DNA from: Virgibacillus_O xinjiangensis
Lineage (GTDB): Bacteria > Bacillota > Bacilli > Bacillales > Amphibacillaceae
Assembly (NCBI RefSeq): GCF_042643145.1
Contig: NZ_JBHRSA010000009.1
Span: forward strand, 24,341 to 88,340
DNA: 64,000 bases
Reading direction: 5' to 3'
Below are positions 8,522 to 16,861 of this stretch, piece after piece. Within the stretch, counting starts at the first letter, position 1, and every line of letters starts with the position of its first letter. The notes under the pieces are model-generated. The model worked only from the letters and a program-made list of their open reading frames with translations. It was not told the origin of the DNA and did no database searches. Position numbers and translations under genes: made by a program.

Positions 8522-8794
8522 TCAGAGTTCGTATTTATCCTTCAATGATATGGGGGCACTTTTTACCATCTGTTGTAAGAGGAAAGAGGCAACCGCAATA
8601 TCATCCACCAACCCCAATCCCAACAGGAAATCGGGAATCAAGTCAAAGGGCAGGAGAACATAGCCTACAGCCAGTCCTGCAAACATGATTTTCTTCTTTT
8701 TATCCACTTCCCCGGATAAAATGAAATCTTTTATGAATGGTACAGATTTCCTGAACTTCAATAAAAACTTCATTCTTCTCCATAATCTCCACAT
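8522..8794 (-). CDS. YkvA-like DUF1232 protein
   Basis: A 90-residue protein with the DUF1232 core KIMFAGLAVGYVLLPFDLIPDFLLGLGLVDDIAVA (from residue ~40), in which PxDLIPDxxxxxGxxDD is the family signature. One or two membrane-associated helices are predicted by eye. Function unknown in all members I know. The ATG at 8794 follows GGAAGGTGA. It stands alone, with hairpins on both sides. Confidence 0.8.
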   Translation of the reverse strand: MWRLWRRMKFLLKFRKSVPFIKDFILSGEVDKKKKIMFAGLAVGYVLLPFDLIPDFLLGLGLVDDIAVASFLLQQMVKSAPISLKDKYEL

Positions 8795-8846
8795 TTGTCA
8801 TTCACCTTCCTTACTCCTTTATTTCACCGTTCATCAAAAAAGAAAA

Positions 8847-8875
8847 CGCGCGCCCGGAAAGTTTCCGAGCGCACG
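8847..8875 (-). terminator. terminator of the trehalose/alpha-glucosidase cluster
   Basis: On the minus strand GTGCGCTCGGAAA pairs with TTTCCGGGCGCGC (two G-U pairs), loop C, then GTTTTCTTTTTT. It lies 6 bp after the alpha-glucosidase stop. Confidence 0.8.
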
Positions 8876-8880
8876 CCTTG

Positions 8881-10563
8881 TTATACCCCTTTATAGACCT
8901 GGACTTCATAAGGCTTGAGGGTGAAACCTGTGTAGCTTCCTGCCTCGAAGCCTTCGTAATTCCCGATGATGGCCTCGTTGGCGGTAAAGGAAATGTCCTC
9001 CGGCAGATGAAAGTCTACTTCCTCCTCACTGAAATTGGCTGTTACCAGCAATTTCTCCTCCTTATAATTTCGCATGTAAGCATAGATTTTATCATCGTTC
9101 GGCAGAATCAACTGATAGTCGCCATACACAATCACCGGATGCTCTTTCCGCAACCGGATCAGCTCTCTGTAGTAATGATAGATGGAATGTTCATCACTAA
9201 CTGCTTGTTCCGCATTGATTGTTCGATAATTCGGGTTCACTTTCATCCATGGCTCGCCTGTAGTGAAACCTCCATGCTCCTGACTATTCCATTGGAAAGG
9301 AGTGCGTGCATTATCCCTTCCTTTGGCATAGATAGACTCCATGACCTTGGCTGGATCCTCTCCATTCTCTTCTACCTTTTCCTTATACATATTGAGCGTC
9401 TCAATATCTCTATATTCCTCAATAGAATCGAACTTTATATTGGTCATACCGATTTCTTCTCCCTGATAAATATACGGTGTGCCCTGCAGCATATGGAGGA
9501 ATGTACCCAGCATTTTAGCTGATTCCACCCGATATTCTGTATCATTACCAAAACGGGAGACAATTCGAGGCTGATCATGATTATTCAAGTATAGACTGTT
9601 CCAGCCGACGCCATTCAATCCAGTCTGCCACTTAGTGATATTTTCCTTTAAATCGGTGAGTTCCAATGGCTTTAAATCCCACTTTCCATTCGGGCCAGAA
9701 TCCAGATCCATATGTTCGAACTGAAAAACCATATTTAATTCATTTCTAGCTGGGTCCGTGTATTTTTTAGCCTCTTCAACACCGACACCGGGCATTTCAC
9801 CAACAGTCATTACATCGTAGGAATCAAGCACTTCTTGGTTCATTTCTTGCAGAAATTCGTGTATGCGAGGGCCATCTCTGAAAAACTTGCTTCCAGAGGC
9901 ATATGTTTCCCCCTGTTTTACTTCCCCATCAGGCAGTCCAGGGACCTTAGAAATGAAGTTGATGACGTCCATGCGAAAGCCGTCGATTCCCTTATTCAGC
10001 CACCATTTCATCATGTCATAGACTTCCTTGCGCAGGGTAGGATTTTCCCAATTTAAATCCGGCTGTTTCTTACTGAATAGATGAAGGTAGTATTCACCCG
10101 TTTTTTCATCAAACTCCCAAGCTGAACCGCTGAAGGAAGATTTCCAGTTATTCGGTTCTTTTCCATCCTTGCCTGGACGCCATATGTAATAATCCCGATA
10201 TGGATTGTCCTTTGACTTCCTCGCTTCCCGGAACCATTCATGTTCGTCAGATGAATGATTGACGACTAGATCCATAATCAGTTTCATCTTCCTCTGGTGG
10301 AGTTCCTCGAGCAACTCTTCCCAATCTTCCATGGTTCCAAATTCATCCATAATCGCCTTATAATCGGAAATGTCATAGCCATTATCATCATTTGGCGATT
10401 GGTATACAGGGGATAGCCAAACAACATCTATCCCCAGTTCCTTCAAGTAATCGACCTTTTCAATGATACCTCTGATATCTCCAATGCCATCTCCATTGCT
10501 GTCATTGAAACTACGTGGATAAATTTGATAAACGACACTTTCTTTCCACCAGTTGTTGTCCAT
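8881..10563 (-). CDS. malL: GH13 alpha-glucosidase (oligo-1,6-glucosidase type)
   Basis: A 560-residue cytoplasmic GH13 enzyme. Catalytic residues are in GFRMDVINF (nucleophile Asp), VGEMPGV (acid/base Glu) and NNHDQPR (transition-state Asp); the TIM-barrel start is WWKESVVYQIYPRSF. It hydrolyses terminal alpha-glucosidic bonds of isomaltose, sucrose or maltose. The start MDNNWW at 10563 has GGAGGG upstream; the longer frame to 10590 has none. It follows treR by 50 bp and lies just before a terminator, so it is likely the last gene of the tre transcript. A second trehalose-6-phosphate hydrolase is the alternative, but the neighbouring treA matches that better. Confidence 0.85.
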   Translation of the reverse strand: MDNNWWKESVVYQIYPRSFNDSNGDGIGDIRGIIEKVDYLKELGIDVVWLSPVYQSPNDDNGYDISDYKAIMDEFGTMEDWEELLEELHQRKMKLIMDLVVNHSSDEHEWFREARKSKDNPYRDYYIWRPGKDGKEPNNWKSSFSGSAWEFDEKTGEYYLHLFSKKQPDLNWENPTLRKEVYDMMKWWLNKGIDGFRMDVINFISKVPGLPDGEVKQGETYASGSKFFRDGPRIHEFLQEMNQEVLDSYDVMTVGEMPGVGVEEAKKYTDPARNELNMVFQFEHMDLDSGPNGKWDLKPLELTDLKENITKWQTGLNGVGWNSLYLNNHDQPRIVSRFGNDTEYRVESAKMLGTFLHMLQGTPYIYQGEEIGMTNIKFDSIEEYRDIETLNMYKEKVEENGEDPAKVMESIYAKGRDNARTPFQWNSQEHGGFTTGEPWMKVNPNYRTINAEQAVSDEHSIYHYYRELIRLRKEHPVIVYGDYQLILPNDDKIYAYMRNYKEEKLLVTANFSEEEVDFHLPEDISFTANEAIIGNYEGFEAGSYTGFTLKPYEVQVYKGV

Positions 10564-10613
10564 TATTATCCCTCCATATACAAACACCACCTCCAGGGTG
10601 ATGAGGTGGTGTT

Positions 10614-11327
10614 CTAAATTTTGACTCTCCTTGCAAAGTCGACAAATCGGAACTTGTCCGGGCGGTGGCGTGATTCGGAGTATTGGAACAAGCTGGTATC
10701 TTCCAAATATACCTGACTTTTGATCACGACAATATTTGAAAAACCCTCCAGGTCCAATAACTCCTTATCCTCTGTGCTTGGCTCTTCTACGACAATCTCT
10801 TTCTGGGCAAAAGAGATCGAAAGCCCCAGCTCCCTTTCAATATATTGATAAATGGATGTTTCACATACTTCCACAGGCAGCTTGGGCACAAACTGTTCCG
10901 TGAAATAGTCTTTATCCAAAATGATTCGTTCGCCTGCAATCTTGCGTACCCTGCTGACATGCCAGATCCTATCATCCTCCGAACCGAGCATTTCAGAAAC
11001 ATCATCATCCCGATCCATATAACCGATATCTTCCACAATGGTCCTGCTCTTTAGGTTGAGGTTGTCATTCAATTCCTTGAAGCTGACAATTCCTGAAACA
11101 GGAAAGGATAACTTGTTCAGGTCAAGAACAACCGACCCTTTCCCCCTGATTTTTTGGATATATCCGTTATTGGAGAGAAGCTGCAAGGCCTTGCGGATTG
11201 TCTCCCGGGAAGCATCATACATCTCCGCCAATTCATTTTCAGAAGGAAGCAGGGATGCAGTCGGCCAAACATTGGATTGTATCTTCTCCGCCAAGTCTTC
11301 ATAGATTGTTAAATACTTCTTTTTCAT
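10614..11327 (-). CDS. treR: GntR/HutC-family trehalose operon repressor
   Basis: A 238-residue regulator with an N-terminal winged helix (ENELAEMYDASRETIRKALQLLSNNGYIQKIRGKGSVV, residues ~30-68) and a C-terminal UTRA ligand domain. Its place between treA and the alpha-glucosidase, and its length, match B. subtilis TreR, which is released from DNA by trehalose 6-phosphate. The likely targets are the two palindromes before treP. ATG at 11327 is preferred over the TTG at 11330. Only 12 bp separate it from treA, so it is cotranscribed and autoregulated. Confidence 0.9.
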   Translation of the reverse strand: MKKKYLTIYEDLAEKIQSNVWPTASLLPSENELAEMYDASRETIRKALQLLSNNGYIQKIRGKGSVVLDLNKLSFPVSGIVSFKELNDNLNLKSRTIVEDIGYMDRDDDVSEMLGSEDDRIWHVSRVRKIAGERIILDKDYFTEQFVPKLPVEVCETSIYQYIERELGLSISFAQKEIVVEEPSTEDKELLDLEGFSNIVVIKSQVYLEDTSLFQYSESRHRPDKFRFVDFARRVKI

Positions 11328-11339
11328 CAATAAACCCCA

Positions 11340-12998
11340 TTATTTTATATAATATACAACAGATTCATATGGCCGTAAGACCAACTGCTGCAGGGATTTT
11401 TCGGAATCCTGATAGTTGGACAGCAGAATTTCCGGTTCTCCTGTATCTTCCACAGGGAGATTCACATGGGTTTCTTCGGCGCTGAAGTTATTGACTACGA
11501 CCAGTTTTTCCCCATTCCAACTTCTTGTATAAGCAAAAACCCGCGGGTCCTCTTCCAGAAGCAGCTCATAATCCCCATACGTAATAATATCATACTCTTT
11601 CCGTAAGCGAATCAGCTGTTGGTAATGGTAGAAGATCGAATGAGGATCCTCTACAGCCTTCGCTGCGTTGATCTCCGGATAATTTGCTGCAGGCTGGATC
11701 CACGGTGTACCCGCGGAAAAGCCGGCATTCTCTTCATCCGACCACTGCATCGGCGTTCTGGCATTATCTCTGGATTTCTGCCGAAGAATATCCAGAATTT
11801 CTTCCTCAGATTTCCCCTCATCTTTCAAGAGTTCAAAAGCATTCAGAGATTCAACATCCCGATATTGTTCGAGGGAGGTGAATTTTGGATTGGTCATGCC
11901 TATTTCTTCCCCCTGATAGATATAAGGCGTGCCTTGCATCATATGCACCACTGTGCCTAGCATCTTGGCTGAGACCGTTCGGTATTTTCCATCATTCCCG
12001 AAGCGGGATACAGCACGTGGCTGATCGTGGTTGCACCAGAACAATGCATTCCAGCCACCACCTTTATGCATGCCTACCTGCCATTCAGACAGGATTTTCT
12101 TCAATTGAAGAAAATCAAATGGCGCTTTGGTCCACTTCTCACCATTCGGATAATCAACCTTCAAATGATGAAATTGGAATGTCATATCAAGTTCTTGGCG
12201 CTCAGGATTTGTATATAATACACAGTTTTCCAACGTAGTGGATGACATTTCTCCGACTGTCATCATATTGTTTGGTGTGAGGACAGCTTGGTTCATCTCA
12301 TGCAGATACTCATGAACCCTCGGTCCATCTGTATAGAATTTCCTTCCATCGCCAGTGCCATCACTTGGGAATCGTTGATCCTTGGAAATTAAATTGATCA
12401 CATCTAGGCGGAAACCATCAATACCTTTCTCCGCCCAGAATTGGATCATTTCATACAGTTTATTCCGCAGCTTCTCATTCTCCCAGTTCAAGTCTCCCTG
12501 GGTAACATCAAACAAATGAAGGTAATATTGGCCTGTATGCTCGTCATATTCCCAGGCAGGCCCTCCGAATTTGGACTGCCAGTTATTCGGTTTATCGCCC
12601 TCTACTGGGTCTTTCCATATATAGAAGTCCCGATATTCATTATCTTTGGAGGAAGCTGCCTGTTTAAACCACTCATGTTCCGTAGAAGTATGATTGATCA
12701 CCAGATCCATGATCAGCTTCATGCCCCGTTTATGCGTTTCCTTCAGGAGCTCTTCAAAATCTTCCATGGTGCCATACGAGGGATCAATCGAATAATAGTC
12801 GCTGATATCATAGCCATTATCCTTCTGCGGAGATTCATAGACAGGTGTCAGCCATAGGACATCCACACCTAGATCCTTTAGATAATCCAGCCTTTGGATA
12901 ATGCCTTGTATATCACCTGTACCGCTTCCCGTGGTATCCTGGAAACTTTTTGGATAGATTTGATAGACTGTTGCTCTCTTCCACCATGCTTCACTCAT
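11340..12998 (-). CDS. treA: alpha,alpha-phosphotrehalase (trehalose-6-phosphate hydrolase)
   Basis: A 552-residue GH13 enzyme splitting trehalose 6-phosphate into glucose and glucose 6-phosphate. It has WWKRATVYQIYPKSF, nucleophile in GFRLDVINL, acid/base in VGEMSST and CNHDQPR. The sequence FQFHHLKVDYPNGEKWT and the position directly after the trehalose PTS gene support TreA/TreC over a general alpha-glucosidase. The gap to treP is 30 bp. SD GGAGGAGTGG. Cytoplasmic. Confidence 0.92.
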   Translation of the reverse strand: MSEAWWKRATVYQIYPKSFQDTTGSGTGDIQGIIQRLDYLKDLGVDVLWLTPVYESPQKDNGYDISDYYSIDPSYGTMEDFEELLKETHKRGMKLIMDLVINHTSTEHEWFKQAASSKDNEYRDFYIWKDPVEGDKPNNWQSKFGGPAWEYDEHTGQYYLHLFDVTQGDLNWENEKLRNKLYEMIQFWAEKGIDGFRLDVINLISKDQRFPSDGTGDGRKFYTDGPRVHEYLHEMNQAVLTPNNMMTVGEMSSTTLENCVLYTNPERQELDMTFQFHHLKVDYPNGEKWTKAPFDFLQLKKILSEWQVGMHKGGGWNALFWCNHDQPRAVSRFGNDGKYRTVSAKMLGTVVHMMQGTPYIYQGEEIGMTNPKFTSLEQYRDVESLNAFELLKDEGKSEEEILDILRQKSRDNARTPMQWSDEENAGFSAGTPWIQPAANYPEINAAKAVEDPHSIFYHYQQLIRLRKEYDIITYGDYELLLEEDPRVFAYTRSWNGEKLVVVNNFSAEETHVNLPVEDTGEPEILLSNYQDSEKSLQQLVLRPYESVVYYIK

Positions 12999-13028
12999 AT
13001 TTCCACTCCTCCATATGCTCGGTCTATA

Positions 13029-14981
13029 TTAGTGCGTGTTCAGCTTCCGTTTGGCGACAAAATAGGTGATTACGAATGGGATCACAAGCACAACGGCCAT
13101 GCCGATGAAGAAGGATAACCAGTTTTCTCCGACAATGGACAGAAATGCCGGAAGACCACCGACTCCGATCGAAGTTGCCTGTACATTTTGCATCGTAATG
13201 AAGGCACCAGCAATGGCTGTCCCGATCAGTGCTGCCACAAACGGATATTTGAATCGGAGGTTGACCCCGAACATTGCAGGCTCTGTAACACCAAGGAAGG
13301 CGGACACACCGGATGTACCGGCCAAGCCTTTCAGTTTCTCTTCCCTTGCCACAAGCATCATCGCAAATACAGCAGAACCTTGAGCAATATTAGACAGTGC
13401 TACAATTGGCCATAGGAAGGTGGTACCTGTACTTCCGATAAGCTGCAAGTCGACGGCGAGGAATGTATGATGCATCCCGGTAATAACAAGCGGCGCATAT
13501 AATGCTCCATATAATAGGCCGCCCACAAGTGGGAAGGCTTGGAAAATAGCTACAATTCCTCCTGTGATCCATTCACCGATAGTAAATGTTACCGGGCCGA
13601 TAATAATGAACGCCAAGAATCCGGTAACCAATAATGCAATGGGGGCCACTACCAAGAGTTGAAGCGAATCAACGACACGTTTACGAAGCCAGATCTCTAT
13701 CTTAGCCAGTACCCATGCAGCAACCAAAACAGGGAGAACCTGTCCCTGATATCCCATCTGGCTGATTTCAAGTCCAAACAAATTCCATGTAGGTGCTGTT
13801 CCTTCTGCTGCCGCCTGTGCATACTCACTGGCAGGCATTAAGGCAGGATGGACCAGAATCAGACCCAATACTATACCAAGCAAAGGATTGCCACCGAACC
13901 GGTTGACTGCCGACCAGCCAATCAATGCCGGCAGGAAGGTGAAGGCAGTATTGGCGATGATATTGATCATCTCTGCGACACCGGCCCACTGTGGATACAT
14001 TTCAATAATAGGTTGGTCCGTGAACAACGGATTGACAAGTATGTTATTCAGTCCGAGCAGCAGACCCGCAGTTACGATTGCAGGCAGAATTGGGATGAAA
14101 ATATCAGCAAGAACTTTCACCCCGCGCTGGAGGAAGTTCTGCTTGTTGCCGCCTGCTTCCTTCACTTCTTCTTTCGTAGCCTCACTGATTCCCGTCTCAT
14201 CGACCATTGCTTTGTATACCTTATCTACTGTACCTTGGCCGATCACTACTTGGAATTGGCCATTGGCGGCGAAAGAGCCCTTTACAATATCCAAATTTTC
14301 CAATGCTTCCTGGTTGACTTTCTCCTCATCACCCAAGGCAAAGCGTAGTCTTGTCACACAATGGGTTGCTGCATTGATGTTTTCAAGGCCACCCACTGCT
14401 GCCACAATATCCTTGGCCTCATCAGCATACGGTGTGTCACTGATGGCGCTCTTCTCCGTACGCATATCAGCAGTTTCATCAGGGACCTGCCCTTCCTCGG
14501 ACTTTTCCTCCCCTTTCATGCCTGCGCTCATGAGAACCGTTTCTCCTGCTGAAACATTTGACTCCTTGGTCTTTTCAAATGTTTCAAGCGCGTCCCCATT
14601 GGTGATAATGACTGGTGTTATATGGCTTGCCGCCTTCTCTTTGATGAAATCCAGATCAAATGTGATCAATGGATCGCCGGCCTTCACTGGATCTCCTTGA
14701 GAAACATGGGCTTCGAAGCCCTCTCCATCCAAGGCAACCGTTTCCAGCCCAATGTGTATAAGTACTTCTACCCCGGAAGCTGTCTGCAATCCGACTGCGT
14801 GCTTCGTAGGGAACACTTGGACAATCTGACCGTCAACAGGGGCTACCACTTTACCGTCAACAGGTTCTACTGCAAGTCCATCCCCCATCATCTTCTGTGC
14901 GAATGTGGGATCAGGGACATCTTCAAGCTGTATGACTTTCCCTGTTAACGGGGAAAAAATCTTCGTTATATCGTTAGCCAT
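13029..14981 (-). CDS. treP: trehalose PTS permease with fused EIIA-EIIB-EIIC domains
   Basis: 650 residues in the order A-B-C. EIIA-Glc-like domain at ~1-125, with His in KHAVGL (61) and the phosphoacceptor His in LIHIGLET (76); a charged linker; EIIB at ~185-270 with Cys208 in ATHCVTRLRF; EIIC from ~285 to the end with about ten membrane segments (Glc/Scr family; GMHHTFLAVDLQ, GVTEPAMFGVNLRF). It imports and phosphorylates trehalose. B. subtilis TreP has only B and C and borrows EIIA, so this copy is self-sufficient for EIIA. It is the first gene of treP-treA-treR-malL. SD GGGAGG. Confidence 0.9.
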   Translation of the reverse strand: MANDITKIFSPLTGKVIQLEDVPDPTFAQKMMGDGLAVEPVDGKVVAPVDGQIVQVFPTKHAVGLQTASGVEVLIHIGLETVALDGEGFEAHVSQGDPVKAGDPLITFDLDFIKEKAASHITPVIITNGDALETFEKTKESNVSAGETVLMSAGMKGEEKSEEGQVPDETADMRTEKSAISDTPYADEAKDIVAAVGGLENINAATHCVTRLRFALGDEEKVNQEALENLDIVKGSFAANGQFQVVIGQGTVDKVYKAMVDETGISEATKEEVKEAGGNKQNFLQRGVKVLADIFIPILPAIVTAGLLLGLNNILVNPLFTDQPIIEMYPQWAGVAEMINIIANTAFTFLPALIGWSAVNRFGGNPLLGIVLGLILVHPALMPASEYAQAAAEGTAPTWNLFGLEISQMGYQGQVLPVLVAAWVLAKIEIWLRKRVVDSLQLLVVAPIALLVTGFLAFIIIGPVTFTIGEWITGGIVAIFQAFPLVGGLLYGALYAPLVITGMHHTFLAVDLQLIGSTGTTFLWPIVALSNIAQGSAVFAMMLVAREEKLKGLAGTSGVSAFLGVTEPAMFGVNLRFKYPFVAALIGTAIAGAFITMQNVQATSIGVGGLPAFLSIVGENWLSFFIGMAVVLVIPFVITYFVAKRKLNTH

Positions 14982-15016
14982 GATGAATCCTCCCTTAAAC
15001 TTTCCATGTATATACC

Positions 15017-15034
15017 AACTTGTATGTACATGTT
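15017..15034. promoter_or_regulatory. TreR-type operator, treP-proximal
   Basis: AACTTGTATGTACATGTT, an imperfect palindrome centred between 15025 and 15026, 36 bp before the treP start. It resembles the tre operator core TTGTATATACAA. Confidence 0.75.
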
Positions 15035-15047
15035 AGATATCAAGTAT

Positions 15048-15065
15048 AACTTGTACATACAAGTT
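15048..15065. promoter_or_regulatory. TreR-type operator, distal
   Basis: AACTTGTACATACAAGTT, a near-perfect palindrome. Its centre is 31 bp (about three helical turns) from the first site, so both sites face the same side of the helix, which suits cooperative binding of TreR. Confidence 0.75.
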
Positions 15066-15189
15066 TTGCAACGGCTTTCACTTCATATTCTCTTTTTCTT
15101 TTTCCCGAATACATTGAACACTAATCACTTAAGAAGTGTGCCATATTAACCTCCCCGCCTGCACCCAAGGCTTTTACCTTTCCATGGAG

Positions 15190-15215
15190 AAAGGGGCACA
15201 ACATTGTGCCCCTTT
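15190..15215 (-). terminator. terminator after the BCCT gene
   Basis: AAAGGGGCACA / TGTGCCCCTTT, an 11-bp perfect stem with a 4-nt loop, 7 bp beyond the BCCT stop codon. A T-rich stretch precedes it on the minus strand; the trailing T-tract is short. Confidence 0.7.
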
Positions 15216-15221
15216 GGCTAT

Positions 15222-16721
15222 CTAATTATTTTTTTTTTGCATAGTTGTTTCGAGCCTATCTTTCTTCAGCGCCTTATAGAAGGACAAGACCATCAACAGC
15301 ATTAAAAATGAAAAGGGAAGGGCCGCAGAGATCAATGCATTCTGAAGAGCCTGCAGGCCCCCAGTATATAAAAGTACCGCTGCAATACCAGACTGTGCAA
15401 ATCCCCAAACAAATTTCACCACTGTCGGTGGTGAAAGAGAGCCGTTCGTCGTCTGCATGCCGAGTACAAAAGTAGCCGAATCAGCTGAAGTAATAAAAAA
15501 CGTACCAATCAGCAGGATGGCCAATAACGAGAGGACCATTCCCCACGGCAACTCATTGAACAATCCGAATAACACTTGTTCATCCGGAAGGCTGGCAAGG
15601 TCCGCGCCATTGTTCTGTGCATCGATTCCTGAAATGCCGAATGCCGAAAACCACATGAATCCTACAATAGACGGTACAAACATGACACCCGCCACAAATT
15701 CACGGATCGTCCTCCCCCTCGACACCCTTGCAATGAATATGCCTACAAATGGAGCCCAGGCAATCCACCATGCCCAGAAGAATACAGTCCAATCCATGAC
15801 CCACGCACGTTCCTCCGTATCGTTGGGAGAGATTCGAAGACTTTCGGAAGGGAGCTGTTGAAAATAATCCCCGATACTGTGCGTCAAATTGTTGAGGATA
15901 TAGAGGGTCGGGCCCAGTATAAGGACGGAGATGAATAATATGGCAGCAATAGCCATATTTGCATTGCTCAAATATTTTATCCCCTTGCTTAATCCTGTAT
16001 AGGCTGACAGTAAGAACAGTACCGTTACCCCCCCTATAATCAGCAACTGGACCCAGAATGCATTAGGCACATCGAATAGGTAAGAGAAGCCTCCATTTAT
16101 CTGTGTAGCACCGAAACCAAGGGTGGTAGCAACCCCTACAATGGTTGCAAAAACGGCAATGATGTCTACTACTTTCCCGAAGGTCCCCTTGACTCTTTTA
16201 CCGAAGACAGGCTCCAGTGTGGCACTGACCAAGCCTGGTTTATCATGTCGAAAAATGAAGTAGGCAAGAACTAGCCCAGTAACGGCATAAATCGCCCAGG
16301 CGTGGATTCCATAGTGGAAAAAGGTCACTCTCAAAGCATCTTCCAACGCCTCCCTTGTGCCCGGTTCTGCTAGGGGCGGTGTTTTAGCGTAATGTGAGAG
16401 GGGAGATGCTACACCATAAAAAACCAATCCAATCCCCATTCCAGCACTGAACAGCATGGCAAACCAACTGATGTAGCCAAATTCAGGTTTCTCCCCCGGT
16501 TTGCCCAATCGTATTTTACCGAATGGGCTGAAGATCAAATAGAGACAAAACAGAAGGAACAACGTCACGATCAACAAATAATACCAGCCAAAATGAACAG
16601 AGATATAATTCATGATGTTCCCAGAGATTTCCTCGAACGGGTCAGGTGCGACCGCGCCGAAGAATGACAGAATCAAAGTAATCCCCAATGTTATCCAGAA
16701 TACCAGGGTCAATTTTTTCAT
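15222..16721 (-). CDS. BCCT family osmolyte transporter (betaine/choline/carnitine type)
   Basis: A ~499-residue carrier with 12 hydrophobic segments. The BCCT signature is in the eighth segment region: WTVFFWAWWIAWAPFVGIFIARVSRGRTIREF. GMGIGLVFYGVASPLSHY is the second conserved block. It imports glycine betaine or a similar solute with Na+, probably like OpuD. The second ATG (16721) is correctly spaced from AGGCGG; the one at 16727 abuts it. It stands alone. The C-terminal tail is short, so osmotic activation by a long tail, as in BetP, is less likely. Confidence 0.85.
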   Translation of the reverse strand: MKKLTLVFWITLGITLILSFFGAVAPDPFEEISGNIMNYISVHFGWYYLLIVTLFLLFCLYLIFSPFGKIRLGKPGEKPEFGYISWFAMLFSAGMGIGLVFYGVASPLSHYAKTPPLAEPGTREALEDALRVTFFHYGIHAWAIYAVTGLVLAYFIFRHDKPGLVSATLEPVFGKRVKGTFGKVVDIIAVFATIVGVATTLGFGATQINGGFSYLFDVPNAFWVQLLIIGGVTVLFLLSAYTGLSKGIKYLSNANMAIAAILFISVLILGPTLYILNNLTHSIGDYFQQLPSESLRISPNDTEERAWVMDWTVFFWAWWIAWAPFVGIFIARVSRGRTIREFVAGVMFVPSIVGFMWFSAFGISGIDAQNNGADLASLPDEQVLFGLFNELPWGMVLSLLAILLIGTFFITSADSATFVLGMQTTNGSLSPPTVVKFVWGFAQSGIAAVLLYTGGLQALQNALISAALPFSFLMLLMVLSFYKALKKDRLETTMQKKNN

Positions 16722-16820
16722 GTTCATCCGCCTTTCGAAACCGTATATGCCGTATAACGGCAATTCCTTTGGTTAGTATGGATGAAATGTTAGATTCCTA
16801 TTCGGTTATGGAGAATACAA

Positions 16821-16857
16821 AAGCCGGGAGGAACACACTTTGTGTTCCTCCCGGCTT
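16821..16857 (-). terminator. typA terminator
   Basis: AAGCCGGGAGGAACACA / TGTGTTCCTCCCGGCTT, a perfect 17-bp stem with loop AAG on the minus strand, 5 bp after the typA stop, followed by TTGTATTCT. Confidence 0.85.
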
Positions 16858-16861
16858 ATCT

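Noticed and set aside
8878..9522. Open frame of 214 codons on the plus strand over the alpha-glucosidase
   Set aside because: Antisense shadow of the GH13 gene's C-terminal part; it starts inside the terminator/stop region and has no SD.
13888..14700. Open frame of 270 codons on the plus strand inside treP
   Set aside because: Antisense to a clear PTS permease in the opposite frame phase; composition is Ser/Thr/Ala-rich as expected of a shadow, and there is no SD.
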